A stretch of DNA of 64,000 bases, taken from Ursus arctos. Its lineage: Eukaryota; Chordata; Mammalia; Carnivora; Ursidae. Location: NCBI RefSeq assembly GCF_023065955.2, contig NW_026623100.1, positions 69,196,727 to 69,260,726 of the forward strand, given 5' to 3'. The notes beneath the pieces are model-generated. The model saw only the letters and a program-made list of their open reading frames with translations. It was not told where the DNA came from and did not search any database. Positions 12,202 through 22,385 of this stretch are shown here, one piece after another. The translations under genes and the position numbers were made by a program. Each line of letters begins with the position of its first letter. Position 1 is the stretch's first letter.

Positions 12202-12305
12202 CTTTTTTTAATTCAAGTATAATTAACAGTGTTATATCAATTTCAGATGTATAGTATAATGATTCAACAAATCTATACATTACTCAGTGCAGTGATGATA
12301 ATTCT
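12202..12305 (-). mobile_element. Short carnivoran L1 3' end, minus
   Basis: TTTTTTTAATTCAAGTATAA, then TTAACAGTGTTATATCAATTTCAG and TACATTACTCAGTGC, is the reverse complement of the 3' UTR end of carnivoran L1. It is severely 5'-truncated at about 100 bp. The same 3' end recurs at 14849 and 58146 in this window. Confidence 0.75.
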
Positions 12306-12549
12306 TAATCAATTTTCTCTTAGTGACTTGTCAATATGTATAATCTTTCTCATATTTCTGAAGAGTTTCCTTGAGTTATACTTTTTAAATATCTATGTTT
12401 CTTGTTTTTCTTCATTCTCCTTTGCTTATATTTTATATCCATCATTTGGCCCTCTAGTTTCTCTATTTCTAATTCATTTTGTTTCATTTTTAAAATTTCT
12501 ATCTTTATTGTTTAGGTGGTATATTGATAATTAGTAATTCCCAATTGGT

Positions 12550-12952
12550 CATGCTTCCTGACATCCGTATCCTTTTGTAGCCTCTCCCATACTGACTCTT
12601 GACTTAGCTATGTGACTTGTCTAGCCAGCAGGACATCAGTAAGTGTGACAAATAAGGAAGCTTGATAAACCCTTGCATATGGGGACTTGCCCTCTTCACC
12701 TTGTGAAAAGCCTAGTTTAAACTTGTTGAAAATGAAAAACCACATGTAGACAGAGGCTCAGCCATTCCAGCATAACCTAGCTCTCAGCCAATTCAACAGC
12801 TAAATTCAGGCATGTGAATGAGCCCAGGCAAAACCAGTACAAGTGTGTTATTGGGCACATCTGACTCACAGACTCATGAGAAACATGAAATCATTGTTCT
12901 AAGCCACAAATTTGTGGGGGAAGTTATTATGTATTATTAGATAACTGATAGA
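12550..12952 (+). repeat. 5' LTR of the MaLR element
   Basis: The first LTR ends in the TTCTAAGCCACAAATTTGTG phrase followed by TTATTAGATAACTGATAG. The 5' edge is blurred by divergence. Confidence 0.7.
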
Positions 12953-14290
12953 AGAACTGTGGCCTAGTAGTGTGGCATGGAAGTGATAGAACACCAAATA
13001 TGTTAGATATTTAGAATGGGGCAGCAGATGGAGGCTTGAGAAGTATAAGGAGTCTGTTGGCAAGGGCTGAAGGAATGGCAAAGAAATGTTGGCGGAGACT
13101 TGAAATGAGATGAGGAAGTCATTACTGGCAGGAAAAAAAAATGATCACCCATATTCTATAATAGCAAAACATTTGACAAACCTGTTAAATGCTGGTACAC
13201 AAAAGATAGAATCATACCTGATGAACTAGTGGATCTGGCTAAGGAGACCTCCTAGCAGAATGATGAAAATGCCAATTGGCATCTTTTAGGTGCATACGGT
13301 ACGACAGTGGAAGAGAAAGATAAGCTAAGGAGAGAACTATTTAGTTTGCAAGAAGAAACTAGACATGAAGAAAAGACAGAACTTTCTGGGTTGGAAAATA
13401 AAACATTTCCAGCCTTCCCAGGTGGCAACTCTCAGTATAATAAATGGCCTGAGGGAAAAGACAAAATCAAGGATATGGATATAAAAACTTTTTTTTTTTT
13501 TTAGACCTCAGAATAACTGAAAGTGATTTTTAGTAGATGTTCTCAGCTAAAAAGAAGGGTTTCTAGGAATTTTACAAACACTATCCCACAGCATTCTGAG
13601 ATACCCAATATATATATATAGCAAGGTTTATTTTAAAGAGTTATGGATGTGAAATTGAGGCATGGGCTGAATCCAGCCATAAACACAGGAAATCATCAGG
13701 ATTTTTAAGGTAGTTGTATCAGTTTGGACTAAAAAGAAAGGAGACCATTCAAAAAGAAAAGAGCTTTCTGGAACTCTACCTTCCTGCATACAGAAAATTC
13801 ACCGATAAATCTACTCAGGTATTTCTTAGAGAAGAAGAAAAATCTCTTAGAGAACTGAGTCAAAAGCCTACAGGACAAAGCCAAGAGCCATGGACAAGAA
13901 TGGATTTGGAAACCATTCCAAGGGAACAAAACGAAAGCTTAATCAAGGAACATTCCACGACCCTAAGTAAGGATTCCTAACAACATATGCTCAGCTAGAT
14001 TTCAGAATTGTTGTGGACTAGTGATTGCTATAAACTTCCAATTCCTTCCCCTTTCAGTGGGAGGGTCTATTGTGGTCATACTGTTTCTGTCTCACAACTT
14101 GATTTTGAATTTGTGAAAGAAAGTGGGACAGACAAGTTGTCTTGTTCTTGGGTCTCTGGAACAACAGGAGCTATATCCAAGGAGTTACACCTGAGGAGAC
14201 TTTTCTGTATCCAGAACTAATACACAAAAGCATGGCATTTGAGTGTGTATAGATTTCAACATGAAATCATCAGGGCCAGATAGCAGACTG

Positions 14291-14702
14291 TGTTATATTG
14301 TTACATCAGTAGCCCTCAGTGAATAATACTTCCCTCTATTCTCCTGTAACTCTGAGCTTGCCATGTGACTTTCATTTTTGGTTTTGGTTTGTCTAGTTTT
14401 GCTACTGGAATACCAGAAAATATGACATAAGCAGATGATTAATAAGTACTTGCCTATCTGGACTTATTGATTGTTACCATTTACTGTTTTAAAAGGCCTG
14501 GTCTAGTCTCACTGAAGGTGAAAACCACATTAAGAGAGTAGCTCAATTGAACCAGCCATCCCAGTTGATCTCAGACCCCCCCCCCCCCCGTCCCAGGCAA
14601 GACCAGCAGAACTGCTCAGGCAACCCACAGCATTTTAACATATAATCATTATTTTGGATCCTTAAGATTTGAGATGGTTTATTATATAATAATAAATAAC
14701 AG
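14291..14702 (+). repeat. 3' LTR of the MaLR element
   Basis: The second LTR matches the first in segment order but differs at many bases. It contains a C-homopolymer at 14577-14589 and ends in AATAATAAATAACAGAATTCC, where the first copy has the GATAACTGATAG ending. Confidence 0.7.
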
Positions 14703-14848
14703 AATTCCTTTTTTCTATTTTCCATCATCTCCCTTTGGCTCCTTGAAATTTACTCATCATTTCTTAAAGAGTTTGTCTTTTTCTTCTGTTTTTCTTCCCA
14801 ATATTCTTCCAGTATTAATTTCATCTCTTCCCTGAGTTCTTTACTTCT

Positions 14849-15513
14849 TTTTAAAAAAATTTTAATTTAAATACAAGTTAGTTAACATATAGTGTATTAT
14901 TAGTTTCAGGGGTAGAATCTAGTGATACATCAGTTTTATACAATACCCAGTGCTCATTACGTCAAGTGCCCTCTTTAATGCCCATCACCCAATTACCCTA
15001 TCTCCCCAACCACCTCCCCTCCAGTAACCCTCAGTCCATTTCCTATAGTTAAGACTCTCTTATGGTTTGCCTCCCTCTCTGTTTTTATCTTTTTATTTTT
15101 CCTTCCCTTCCTCTATGTTCACCTGTTTTGTTTCTTAAATTCCACGTAGGAGTGGAATCATATGGTATTTGTTTTTCTCTGACTTATTTCACTTAGCATA
15201 ATGCACTCTAGTTTCATCCATGTCATTGCAAATGGCAAGATTTCATTCTTTTTGATGGCTGAGTAATATCCTATTGTGTATATATACCACGTCTTCTTTA
15301 TCCATTCATCTGTCAATGGGCATCTGGGCTCCTTCCATAGTTTGGCTGTTGTGGACCTTGCTGCTATAAACATTGGGGTGCATGACCCTTTGAATCACTA
15401 TGTTTGTATCCTTTGGATAAATAACTAGTAGTGCAATTGCTGGGTCATAGGGTAGTTCTATTTTTAACTTTCTGAGGAACCGCCATATGGTTTTCCAGAG
15501 TGGCTGCACCTCT
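14849..15513 (-). mobile_element. 5'-truncated carnivoran L1, minus
   Basis: On the minus strand this encodes the ORF2 C-terminus and then the 3' UTR. Recognisable peptide pieces are QPLWKTIWRFLRKLKIELPY (frame at 15306-15509) and, in another frame, GYYSAIKKNEILPFAMTWMK (15158-15373), so a frameshift separates them. The A-tail lies at the left end near 14850-14870. A perfect 16-bp target duplication, TGAGTTCTTTACTTCT, is at 14833-14848 and 15514-15529. The insertion is about 665 bp and was dead on arrival. Confidence 0.93.
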
Positions 15514-15639
15514 TGAGTTCTTTACTTCTGATGAGTAACTTCCTTCATAGAAGCAATGGCTTCATCTGATATTTTTAAAATTCTTATTGGAATATTGAGT
15601 AACAAATTTCTTTCTGCTTTCTAGCTACATCCTACTCTT

Positions 15640-15762
15640 TTTTTGCTTTGTTTTTGTTTGTTTGTTTGTTTGTTTAAAGTAGGCTCCATGCCAGGTGTGG
15701 AGCCCAACATGGGGCTTGAACTCATGACCCTGAGATCAAGACCTGAGCCACCCAGGCACCCC
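15640..15762 (-). mobile_element. Short CAN-SINE variant, minus
   Basis: T-rich start with a GTTT repeat, TAAAGTAGGCTCCATGCCAG, CATGGGGCTTGAACTCATGA and CCACCCAGGCACCCC. It lacks the long GA-rich block and also the second box after CAAGACCTGAGCC, giving a short 120-bp form. The 17-bp duplication AGCTACATCCTACTCTT / AGCTACATTCTACTCTT (15623-15639, 15763-15779; one mismatch) confirms both ends. Confidence 0.93.
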
Positions 15763-15779
15763 AGCTACATTCTACTCTT

Positions 15780-16298
15780 ACCTTTTGTTTTGTTTTTGAA
15801 GCTTGTAATGATATTTTGTACGTTTCTTCCTATAACATACTTGTATACCTGCTAAATTTATGCCTTTAGTTTGAAACACCAACAAGTAGGATTTTCACTG
15901 AACCAGCTATTTTTAATAGATGAGGGATAATGCAGGGAAGGGAAGGGTCATCAATATTGGCTGCTATAACGATAAAATATTTTAATGAAAAAATGAATGT
16001 GTAATTACCTCTTATTTGCAAATTAAAACTTAACTTTCTTAGGACTTCTACCATCCATCCTATGACTGACTTATTCAACATCATTTGCAGTCACTAAAGG
16101 GTACAGCCTCTAAATTTTAAGTGATCCACTCATTTATAGTACTTGATGTTGTAAGAGTCCTTCACTTTCTGCAGCACTTACACCTAGTTTATTTTATCTC
16201 AGCCGTTCTCATAGTAGTTCCCACTGAGGGTGGGGACTCTTTCTAGAAGTGAGTAATTTCTGGAGATTTCTGAAACCTTTCCTCAAAATATCTTCTCT
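15780..16298. other. Unique sequence, no gene recognised
   Basis: AT-rich, with one 72-codon minus-strand frame (15866-16084) lacking any known domain. No repeat was recognised. Confidence 0.4.
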
Positions 16299-16460
16299 AG
16301 GGCGCCTGTTGGTTAAGCGTTTGCCTTCAGCTTAGGTCACGATCCCGTGGTCCTGAAATCGAGTCCCCCATCAGGCTCCCTGCTCTGCGGGGAGCCTGAT
16401 TCTCCCTCTGCCTCTGTCCCCCCATCCCTGTGTCTCTCATGAATAAGTAAAATTTTTAAA
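16299..16460 (+). mobile_element. CAN-SINE, plus (shortened)
   Basis: Head AGGGCGCCTGTTGGTTAAGC has lost about 10 bases of the usual GGGTGGCTCAGT segment. It continues with CAGCTTAGGTCACGATCCCG, GCGGGGAGCCTGATTCTCCC and a short CT part. The perfect 13-bp duplication AAATATCTTCTCT lies at 16286-16298 and 16461-16473. Confidence 0.93.
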
Positions 16461-16587
16461 AAATATCTTCTCTGTTCTTTGTTCTTCCAGTGATTCATCA
16501 TCTCCCCTTTTCTCAAGATTTTTATGCTTTGACTCTGCTGTTCCCAGTGCATTTAAAAATATCTAACAATAACTTGGAGTTGACAAC

Positions 16588-16812
16588 TTTTTTTTTAAAG
16601 ATTTATTTATTTGAGAGAGCAAGAGAGAGAGAGAGATGGAGCATGAACAAGTGGGGGGGGGGGCAGAGGGAGAGGGAGAGAGAAAGAATCCTCAAGCAGA
16701 GTCCATGGTGAGCATAGAGCCCAATGTGGGCTTGATCCCAGGACCCTGAGATCATGACCTGAGCTGAAAACAAGAATTGGCTGCTTAAACAACTGAGCCA
16801 CCTAGGCACCCC
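16588..16812 (-). mobile_element. CAN-SINE, minus
   Basis: Oligo-T, AAAGATTTATTTATTTGAGAG, a GA repeat, a G-run (16653-16662), CCCTGAGATCATGACCTGAG and GAGCCACCTAGGCACCCC. Frames on the minus strand through the GA-block are low-complexity SINE translations, not genes. Confidence 0.93.
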
Positions 16813-18559
16813 TAGAGTTTAGAATTTTTACAGAAAACTTGTGATTTGATTCAATATGAGAGTTTTGTTTTTATTTTCACTTTCTATGCATTTGTAGAGT
16901 TTTCAAGAGAATTGAGAAAAGAAGAACAAAGCTGCCATCATGATCGTGATAGAAGCTCTCTCCTTATGGCTTTTTCTGAGCACAGAAAACTCCCAACAAA
17001 TCAACAAAAGCAGATCCACACCAAGACATATTGTAATGAAAATGGCAAAATACAACGATAAAGAAAACATGTGCTGTCTACAAGAAACTCATTTTAGACC
17101 TAAAGACACCTGAAAATTGAAAGTGAGGGGATGGAGAAACATCTATTATCAAACGAATGTCAAAAGAAAGCCAGAATATCAATACTTATATCAGATAAAA
17201 TAGACTTTAAAACAAGGATTGTAACAAGAGAGAAAGAAGGACACTATATAATAATAAAAGGGACAATACAACAAGAAGATATAACAATTGTAAATAGTTA
17301 TGCACCTAACATGGGAACACCCAGATACATAAAACGGTTAGTAACAAACATAAAGGAACAAATCAATAATAATACAATAATAGTAGGAGATTTTAACATC
17401 CCACTTACATAAATGGATAGATTTTCTAAGCAGAAAATCAACAAGGAAACCACTCTGAATGACAGTGGACAAGATGGATTTAACAGCTATATTCAGAACA
17501 TTCCATCCTAAAACAGCAGAATACACATTCTTTTCAAGGGCACATGGAACATTCTCCAAAATAGATCACATATTAGGCCACAAAACAAACCTCAAAAATT
17601 TAAAAAGACTGAAGTCATACCATGCATCTTTTCTGACTACAATGCTGTGAAACTAGAAGTCAGCCACAGGAAAAAATCCGGAAACACCAGAACTACCTGG
17701 AGGTTAAATAACATGCTACTAAACAATGAATGGGTCAACCAGAAAATCAAGAAAGAAATAAACAAGTACATGGAAACAAATGAAAATGAGAACATAATGG
17801 TTCAAAACTTTTTGGACACAGTAAAAGAAATTCTAAGAGGGAAGTTTATAGCAATACAGGCCTACCTCAATAAGCAAGAAAAATCTCAAATAAACAACCC
17901 AACCTTACACCTAAAGGAGCTAGAAAAAGAACAACAAACAAAACCTAAAACCAGCAGAAGAAAGGAAATAATGAAGATTACAGCAGAAATAAATGATATA
18001 GAAACTGAAAATACAGTAGAACAAAATCAATAAAACCGGGAGCTGGTTCTTCGAAAAAAATCAATAGAATTGATAAACTTCTAGCCAGATTTATCAAGAA
18101 AAAAGAGAAAAGACCCAAGTAAATAAAATCACAAATGAGAGAGGAGAAATAACAAACACCCCAGAAATACAATTATAAGAGAATACTATGAAAAACTATT
18201 TGCCAACAAATGGTACAACCTGGAAGAAATGGATAAATTCCCCGAAACACATAAGCTACCAAAACTGAAACAGGAAGAAATAGAAAATTTGAACAGACCA
18301 ATAACCAGCAAAAAAAAACACCTGAATCAGTAATAAAGTAAAGCAAAAGCCAAAAACCAAAAACAAACAAATAGACAAAAAATTCCCAACAATCCAAAGT
18401 CCATGACCTGATGGCTTTATAGGTGAATTTCAGAAAATGTTTAAAGAAGAGTTAATACTATTCTCCTCAAACTACTACAAAAAATAGAAAAGGTAGGAAA
18501 ACTTCCAAATTCATTCTGTGAGGATAGCATTATACTGATACCAAAACCAGATAAAGACA

Positions 18560-18560
<1 letters not shown>

Positions 18561-18593
<33 letters not shown>
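18561..18593 (+). repeat. (AC)n microsatellite within L1 ORF2
   Basis: An uninterrupted AC repeat of about 16 units. It replaces the short AGACAC.. stretch that follows the 'PKPDKD' part of ORF2, so it probably grew from a short CA-rich seed in the element. Confidence 0.97.
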
Positions 18594-18595
<2 letters not shown>

Positions 18596-20697
18596 TTACA
18601 GGCCAATATCCCTGATGAACATGGATACAAAAATCCTCAACAAAATACTAGCAAACCAAATCCAACAATATATTTTAAAAAATCATTCACCATAATCAAG
18701 CAGGATTTATTCCTACGTTGCAAAGGTGGTTCAATATTCACAAACCAATCAACGTGATATATCACATCAATAAGAGTAAGGATAACAACCATGTGATCAT
18801 TTCAATAGACACGGACAAAGCATTTGACAAAGTACAACACCCACTCATGATAAAAATCCCTCAACAAAGTAGGCTTAGAGGGAACACACCTCAACATAAT
18901 AAAGGCCTTATATGAAAAACCCACAGTGAACATAATACTCAATTGGGAAAAAGTGAGAGCCTTTTCTCTAAGGTCAGAGACAAGACAAGGATGTCCACTC
19001 TCCACTTTTATTCAACATAGTACTGGAAGTTCTAGACATAGCAATCAGACAACAAAAAGAAATAAAAGGAATCCAAATCTGTAAGGAAGAAGTAAAACTT
19101 TCACTACCTGCAGATGACATGATACTATATATAGAAAAAACTGAAGGATTCTACAAAAAACAAAACAAAACAAAACACTAGAACTGATAAACACATTCAG
19201 TAAGGTCACAGGACACAAAAATCAATCAACAGAAATCTGTTGCATTTCTATACACCCACAGTGAATTAGCAGAAAGAGAAATTAAGAAAACAATCCCATT
19301 TATGATTTGCACCAAAAATAAGATGACTAGAAATAAATCTAACCAAAGAGGTGAAAGATCTGTACTCTGAAAACTAAAAACACTGATGAAAGAAATTGAA
19401 GACAGCACAAAGAAATGGAAAGACATTACCTGCTTATGGATTAGAAGAACAAATATTGTTAAAATGTCTACACTACTCAAAGCAGTTGACACATTTAATG
19501 CATGCCCTACCAAAATACCAATAGTATTTTTCACAGGCCTAGAACAAGCAATCCTAAAATTTGTACAAAACCACAAAAGCCCCTGAATAGCTAAAGCAAC
19601 CTTGAAAAAGAAAAGCAAACCTGAAGGCATCACAATTCTGGACTTCAAGTTATATTGCAAAGCTGTAGTGATAAAAACAGTATGGTACTGGTACAAAAAC
19701 AGACACACAGATCAGTGGAACAGAAATAGAAAACCCAGAAATAAAACCACAGTTAATATGGTCAATTAATCTTTGACAAAGCAGGAAAAAATATCCAATG
19801 GGAAAGATAGTCTCTTTAACAAATGATGTTGGGAAAACTGGACAGCAACATGCAGAAGAATGAAACTGGACCACTTTCTTACACCACACACAAAAATAAA
19901 TTCAAAATGGATGAAAGATCTAAATGTGAGACCTGAAACCATAAACATCCTAGAAGACAGCACAGGCAGTAATTTCTCAGACATCGGCAACTGTTTTCCA
20001 GATTAAGTCCCCTGAGGAAAGGGAAACAAAAGCAAAAATAAACTATTGGGAATTCATCAAAATAAAAGGCTTCTGCACAGCAAAGGGAACTACCCACAAA
20101 ACTAAAAGGCAACCTATGGAATGGGTGAAGATATTTGCAAATGGCATATCTGATAAAGGGCTAGTACCCATAATACATAAAGAACTTCTTTTGGGGGTTA
20201 AAAAAAAACAAAACAAAAAACAAATAACCCAACTAAAAATGGGCAGAAGCCATAAACAGACATTTCTCCCAAGAAGACATACAGATGGCCAACAGGCACG
20301 TCAAAAGATGCTCATCATCACTTATCCTCAGGGAAATGAAAATCAACGCTAAATGAGATATCACCGGATGCCTGTGAGAATGGTTAAAATCAAAAACACA
20401 ACAAACAAGTTTTGGCGAAAATGTAGAAAAAGAGGAACGCTCATGAACTGCTGGTGGGAATGAAAACTGGTGCAGCCACTCTGGAAAACAGTATGGAGTT
20501 TCCCCAAAATGTTAAAACTAGAACTATGCTATGATCCGGCAACCGCACTACTGGGTATTCACCCAAAGACTACAAAAACACTAATTCAAAGGGATACATG
20601 CATTGCTATGTTTATTGCAGCATTATTTACAATAGCCAAACTATGGAAGCAGCCGGAGAGTTTATCAATTCATGAATGGATAAAGAAGATGGGGGGG

Positions 20698-20698
<1 letters not shown>

Positions 20699-20730
<32 letters not shown>
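20699..20730 (+). repeat. (TG)n microsatellite within L1 ORF2
   Basis: A pure TG repeat of about 16 units between the EWIKKM and TDYYSAIKK parts of ORF2. It adds a run of alternating Val/Cys codons to the frame. Confidence 0.97.
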
Positions 20731-20732
<2 letters not shown>

Positions 20733-21071
20733 CAAGAGTATAACGGACTACTATTCAGCTATAAAAAAGAACGTAATCTTCCCATTTGCAAGGACATGGA
20801 CGGAGCTAGAGACTATAATGCTAAATGAAATAAGTCGGTCAGGGAAAGACAAATACTGTAGTATTTCACTCATATGTAGAATTTAAGAAACAAAACAAGC
20901 AAACGGAGGGGAGAAAGAGAGAGAGAGACAGACCAGGAAACAGGTTCTTGACTACAGAGAACAAACTGATGGGTGTGAGTGTGGGGGGGTGTTGCAGTAT
21001 GAGATGGGTGATAGGGATTGAGGAGTGCATTTGTCATGATAAACACCAGATGATTAAAAAAAAAAAAAAAA

Positions 21072-22149
21072 CCTAAAAAATAAAATGAGGCTTTCTTAAA
21101 AACAGCATAGGTCCTTGAGACCTTTGAAGTAGGGAAAATACAACCTGCCAACCAAAGTTCTACTGGCAGAGAAACTGCACTACTCTGGCCACATATGGAA
21201 CAACTTTAATTTTTGACAGCAGTACAGGGATATTGCACTGATGAAGGAGCGAAATAAATCACCTTGGTGCATTGCTTCCTAGATTGGTAATCAGGGTCTG
21301 AAAAATCTCTGCCATATGCTGGAAGAATTAGCACCTCAGGCCATGAAGGTTGATTAACTTTATCAGAGCCAGGGCCTTCAATTACTGCCTGAAGGCTTTT
21401 GACCAAAAAAAAAAAAAAAAAAAAAAAAAAAGTCAAAATCTAATATTGTTACTCTTTTTTTTTTTTTTTACAAAGAATTTTATTGTTTTTTTTTAGGAAA
21501 GATATTTGGAGTACCTCACTGAATTTTAGGAATTTTTTTTTTGTTACTTTTTTTTGCAAGTAAAATAAAAGCCCATTCTCAGAACATTTATCAGAGAAAG
21601 ATTTATTCATAGAATCCTTGGAAGATATTTTTGGCTATATGAATGAAGCAAATCTTCTGAATCAAGGCCTGGATTAACTATTTAAAATGGCACTAAAACT
21701 CTGTGAGCAATTTTGGATAAACTGCCATTTTAGAAGAGGAGTTTGGATGCAAACAACTTTGCAAACTTTCAAATATTGGAGGAAGAACTTCAGAACACTG
21801 GAGTCTCGAGTAACTGAGGATGCCAACATTTCTGCAGTCAAAAATTGCATTTATTTTATAATTTTTAATGTTAACGCTGCTTGGAAAGCTTTAATTCCCT
21901 TTTTATCATCAGGTATGGCAAGACTTTACACTACGAATATTTTTTAAATAGCTAACTCTTTTACATTTAACTCTTTAGAAATTTGGAAATTATTTTGTTC
22001 TATTACATGAAAAGAACATCTAATTTTCTTCCACAGAGTACGTGCTCTCAATTCTTGAACACTCCCTGTTTTCAGATGCTTCCATTAAACATCACATGCC
22101 AAGTTATCACGTGGTAAGACATGTGTATTAAATATTTTTTTATATTAAA
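21072..22149. other. Unrecognised sequence with a 28-bp A-run; possible retrocopy
   Basis: From about 21090 to 21403 is sequence of unknown origin that ends directly in an A-run (21404-21431), as a processed retrocopy would. No AATAAA lies 10-30 bases before the run and no target duplication was found. T-runs follow at 21455-21469 and around 21490 and 21535. An 86-codon plus-strand frame (21687-21947) has no known domain. Confidence 0.35.
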
Positions 22150-22385
22150 GAACAAACTGAGGGCTACAGAGGGGAGGGGGGTGGGGGAATGGGATAGGCC
22201 GGTGATGGGTAGTAAGGAGGGCACATATTGCATGGTGCACTGGGTGTTATACGCAACTAATGAATCATCGAGCCTTACATCGAAAACCAGGGATGTACTC
22301 TATGGTGACTAACATAATATAATAAAAAATCATTATAAAAAATAAATAAATAAATAAAAAATAAAAAAATAAAAAATAAAAAAAT
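22150..22385 (+). mobile_element. Carnivoran L1 3' end, plus
   Basis: It starts at AACAAACTGAGGGCTACAGA, with the G-rich GGGGAGGGGGGTGGGGGAATG tract. It continues through GAGGGCACATATTGCATGGT, GCACTGGGTGTTATACGCAA and CTAACATAATATAATAAAAA, then a long A/T-rich tail (AAATA repeats to 22385). The AAAGAAC at 22146-22152 and again just after the tail (from 22385) may be a short target duplication. It is a severely 5'-truncated copy of the 3' UTR. Confidence 0.88.

Larger units (their letters stand above)
10440..12535 (-). mobile_element. Old L1 fragment (ORF2 endonuclease and upstream region), minus
   Basis: Read on the minus strand this carries the old L1 pattern. ORF2 N-terminal/endonuclease-like phrases lie between about 10440 and 11520, for example GATTTAACTCTGTCCCATTG and CTGCCTTATCTGAAGTTAAC in plus orientation. 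Inter-ORF-like sequence lies around 11760-11900 (ACTGTCTAGAAGTCTGCTGA), and T-rich ORF1-like sequence follows to about 12535. No frame is open. Two later insertions sit inside it: a SINE (10803-11001) and an L1 3' end (12202-12305). Confidence 0.65.
12550..14702 (+). mobile_element. Near-complete MaLR retroelement (MLT1-like): LTR-internal-LTR
   Basis: Two related LTRs in the same orientation, at about 12550-12952 and 14291-14702, flank 1.3 kb of internal sequence. Both LTRs share the order CATGTGACTT.., CTTG.CATATGGGGACTTG-like phrase, AGGCTCAGCCATTCCAG / AACCAGCCATCCCAGTTG, CCCAGGCAA.ACCAG, and the MLT1-type ending (TAAGCCACAAATTTGTGGG...TTATTAGATAACTGATAG; in the second copy a TTAAGATTTGAG...TTATTATATAATAATAAATAAC equivalent). 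The internal part opens with CTGTGGCCTAGTAGTGTGGC and contains AGACTTGAAATGAGATGAGG and A-rich frames: 65 codons at 13307-13504 and 88 codons at 13714-13980. MaLR elements carry no functional pol. Most copies are solo LTRs, so a copy with both LTRs is less common. Confidence 0.75.
17066..20886 (+). pseudogene. L1 ORF2 remnant (endonuclease and reverse transcriptase), broken
   Basis: The intact protein nicks target DNA and copies RNA by target-primed reverse transcription. The remnant begins at CCLQETHF, about 60 residues into a normal ORF2. The endonuclease block reads on through SDKIDF, KEGHYI.IKG and NSYAPNMGTP to VGDFNIPLT (17389-17409), then a TAA stop. Later blocks change frame: FRTFHPKTAEYTFFSRAHGT (17486-17545), KLEVSHRKKSGNT (17650-), the RT palm motif [16 protein letters not shown] (18802-18849), the RT motif with ADDM at 19110-19121, FNACPTKIPIVFFTGLEQ (19491-19545), and [20 protein letters not shown] through IADYYSAIKKN-like residues near 20745-20772. 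The usual phenylalanine of FADD is proline here (CCT at 19107-19109). Frameshifts, stops and repeat expansions make it nonfunctional. Confidence 0.9.
16905..21071 (+). mobile_element. Carnivoran L1, 4.2 kb, plus, internally deleted
   Basis: This is the largest element of the window. From 5' to 3' it holds an ORF1 C-terminal remnant (frame reading NKSRSTPRHIVMKMAKYNDKE at about 16999-17061), an abrupt jump to the ORF2 endonuclease, the ORF2 reverse transcriptase and C-terminal regions in several frames, a 3' UTR (20887-21053) with a G-rich tract near 20984-20992, and an A-tail at 21055-21071. The 5' UTR and most of ORF1 are missing. Two dinucleotide repeats interrupt ORF2: AC at 18561-18593 and TG at 20699-20730. 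No target duplication could be paired, so the 5' border is approximate. Confidence 0.9.

Noticed and set aside
16603..16809. Serine/leucine-rich minus frames
   Set aside because: Translation of the GA-rich part of a CAN-SINE.
17131..18033. ORF2 pieces as a functional gene
   Set aside because: Stops, frame changes between adjacent pieces, and loss of the N-terminus show a dead retrotransposon.
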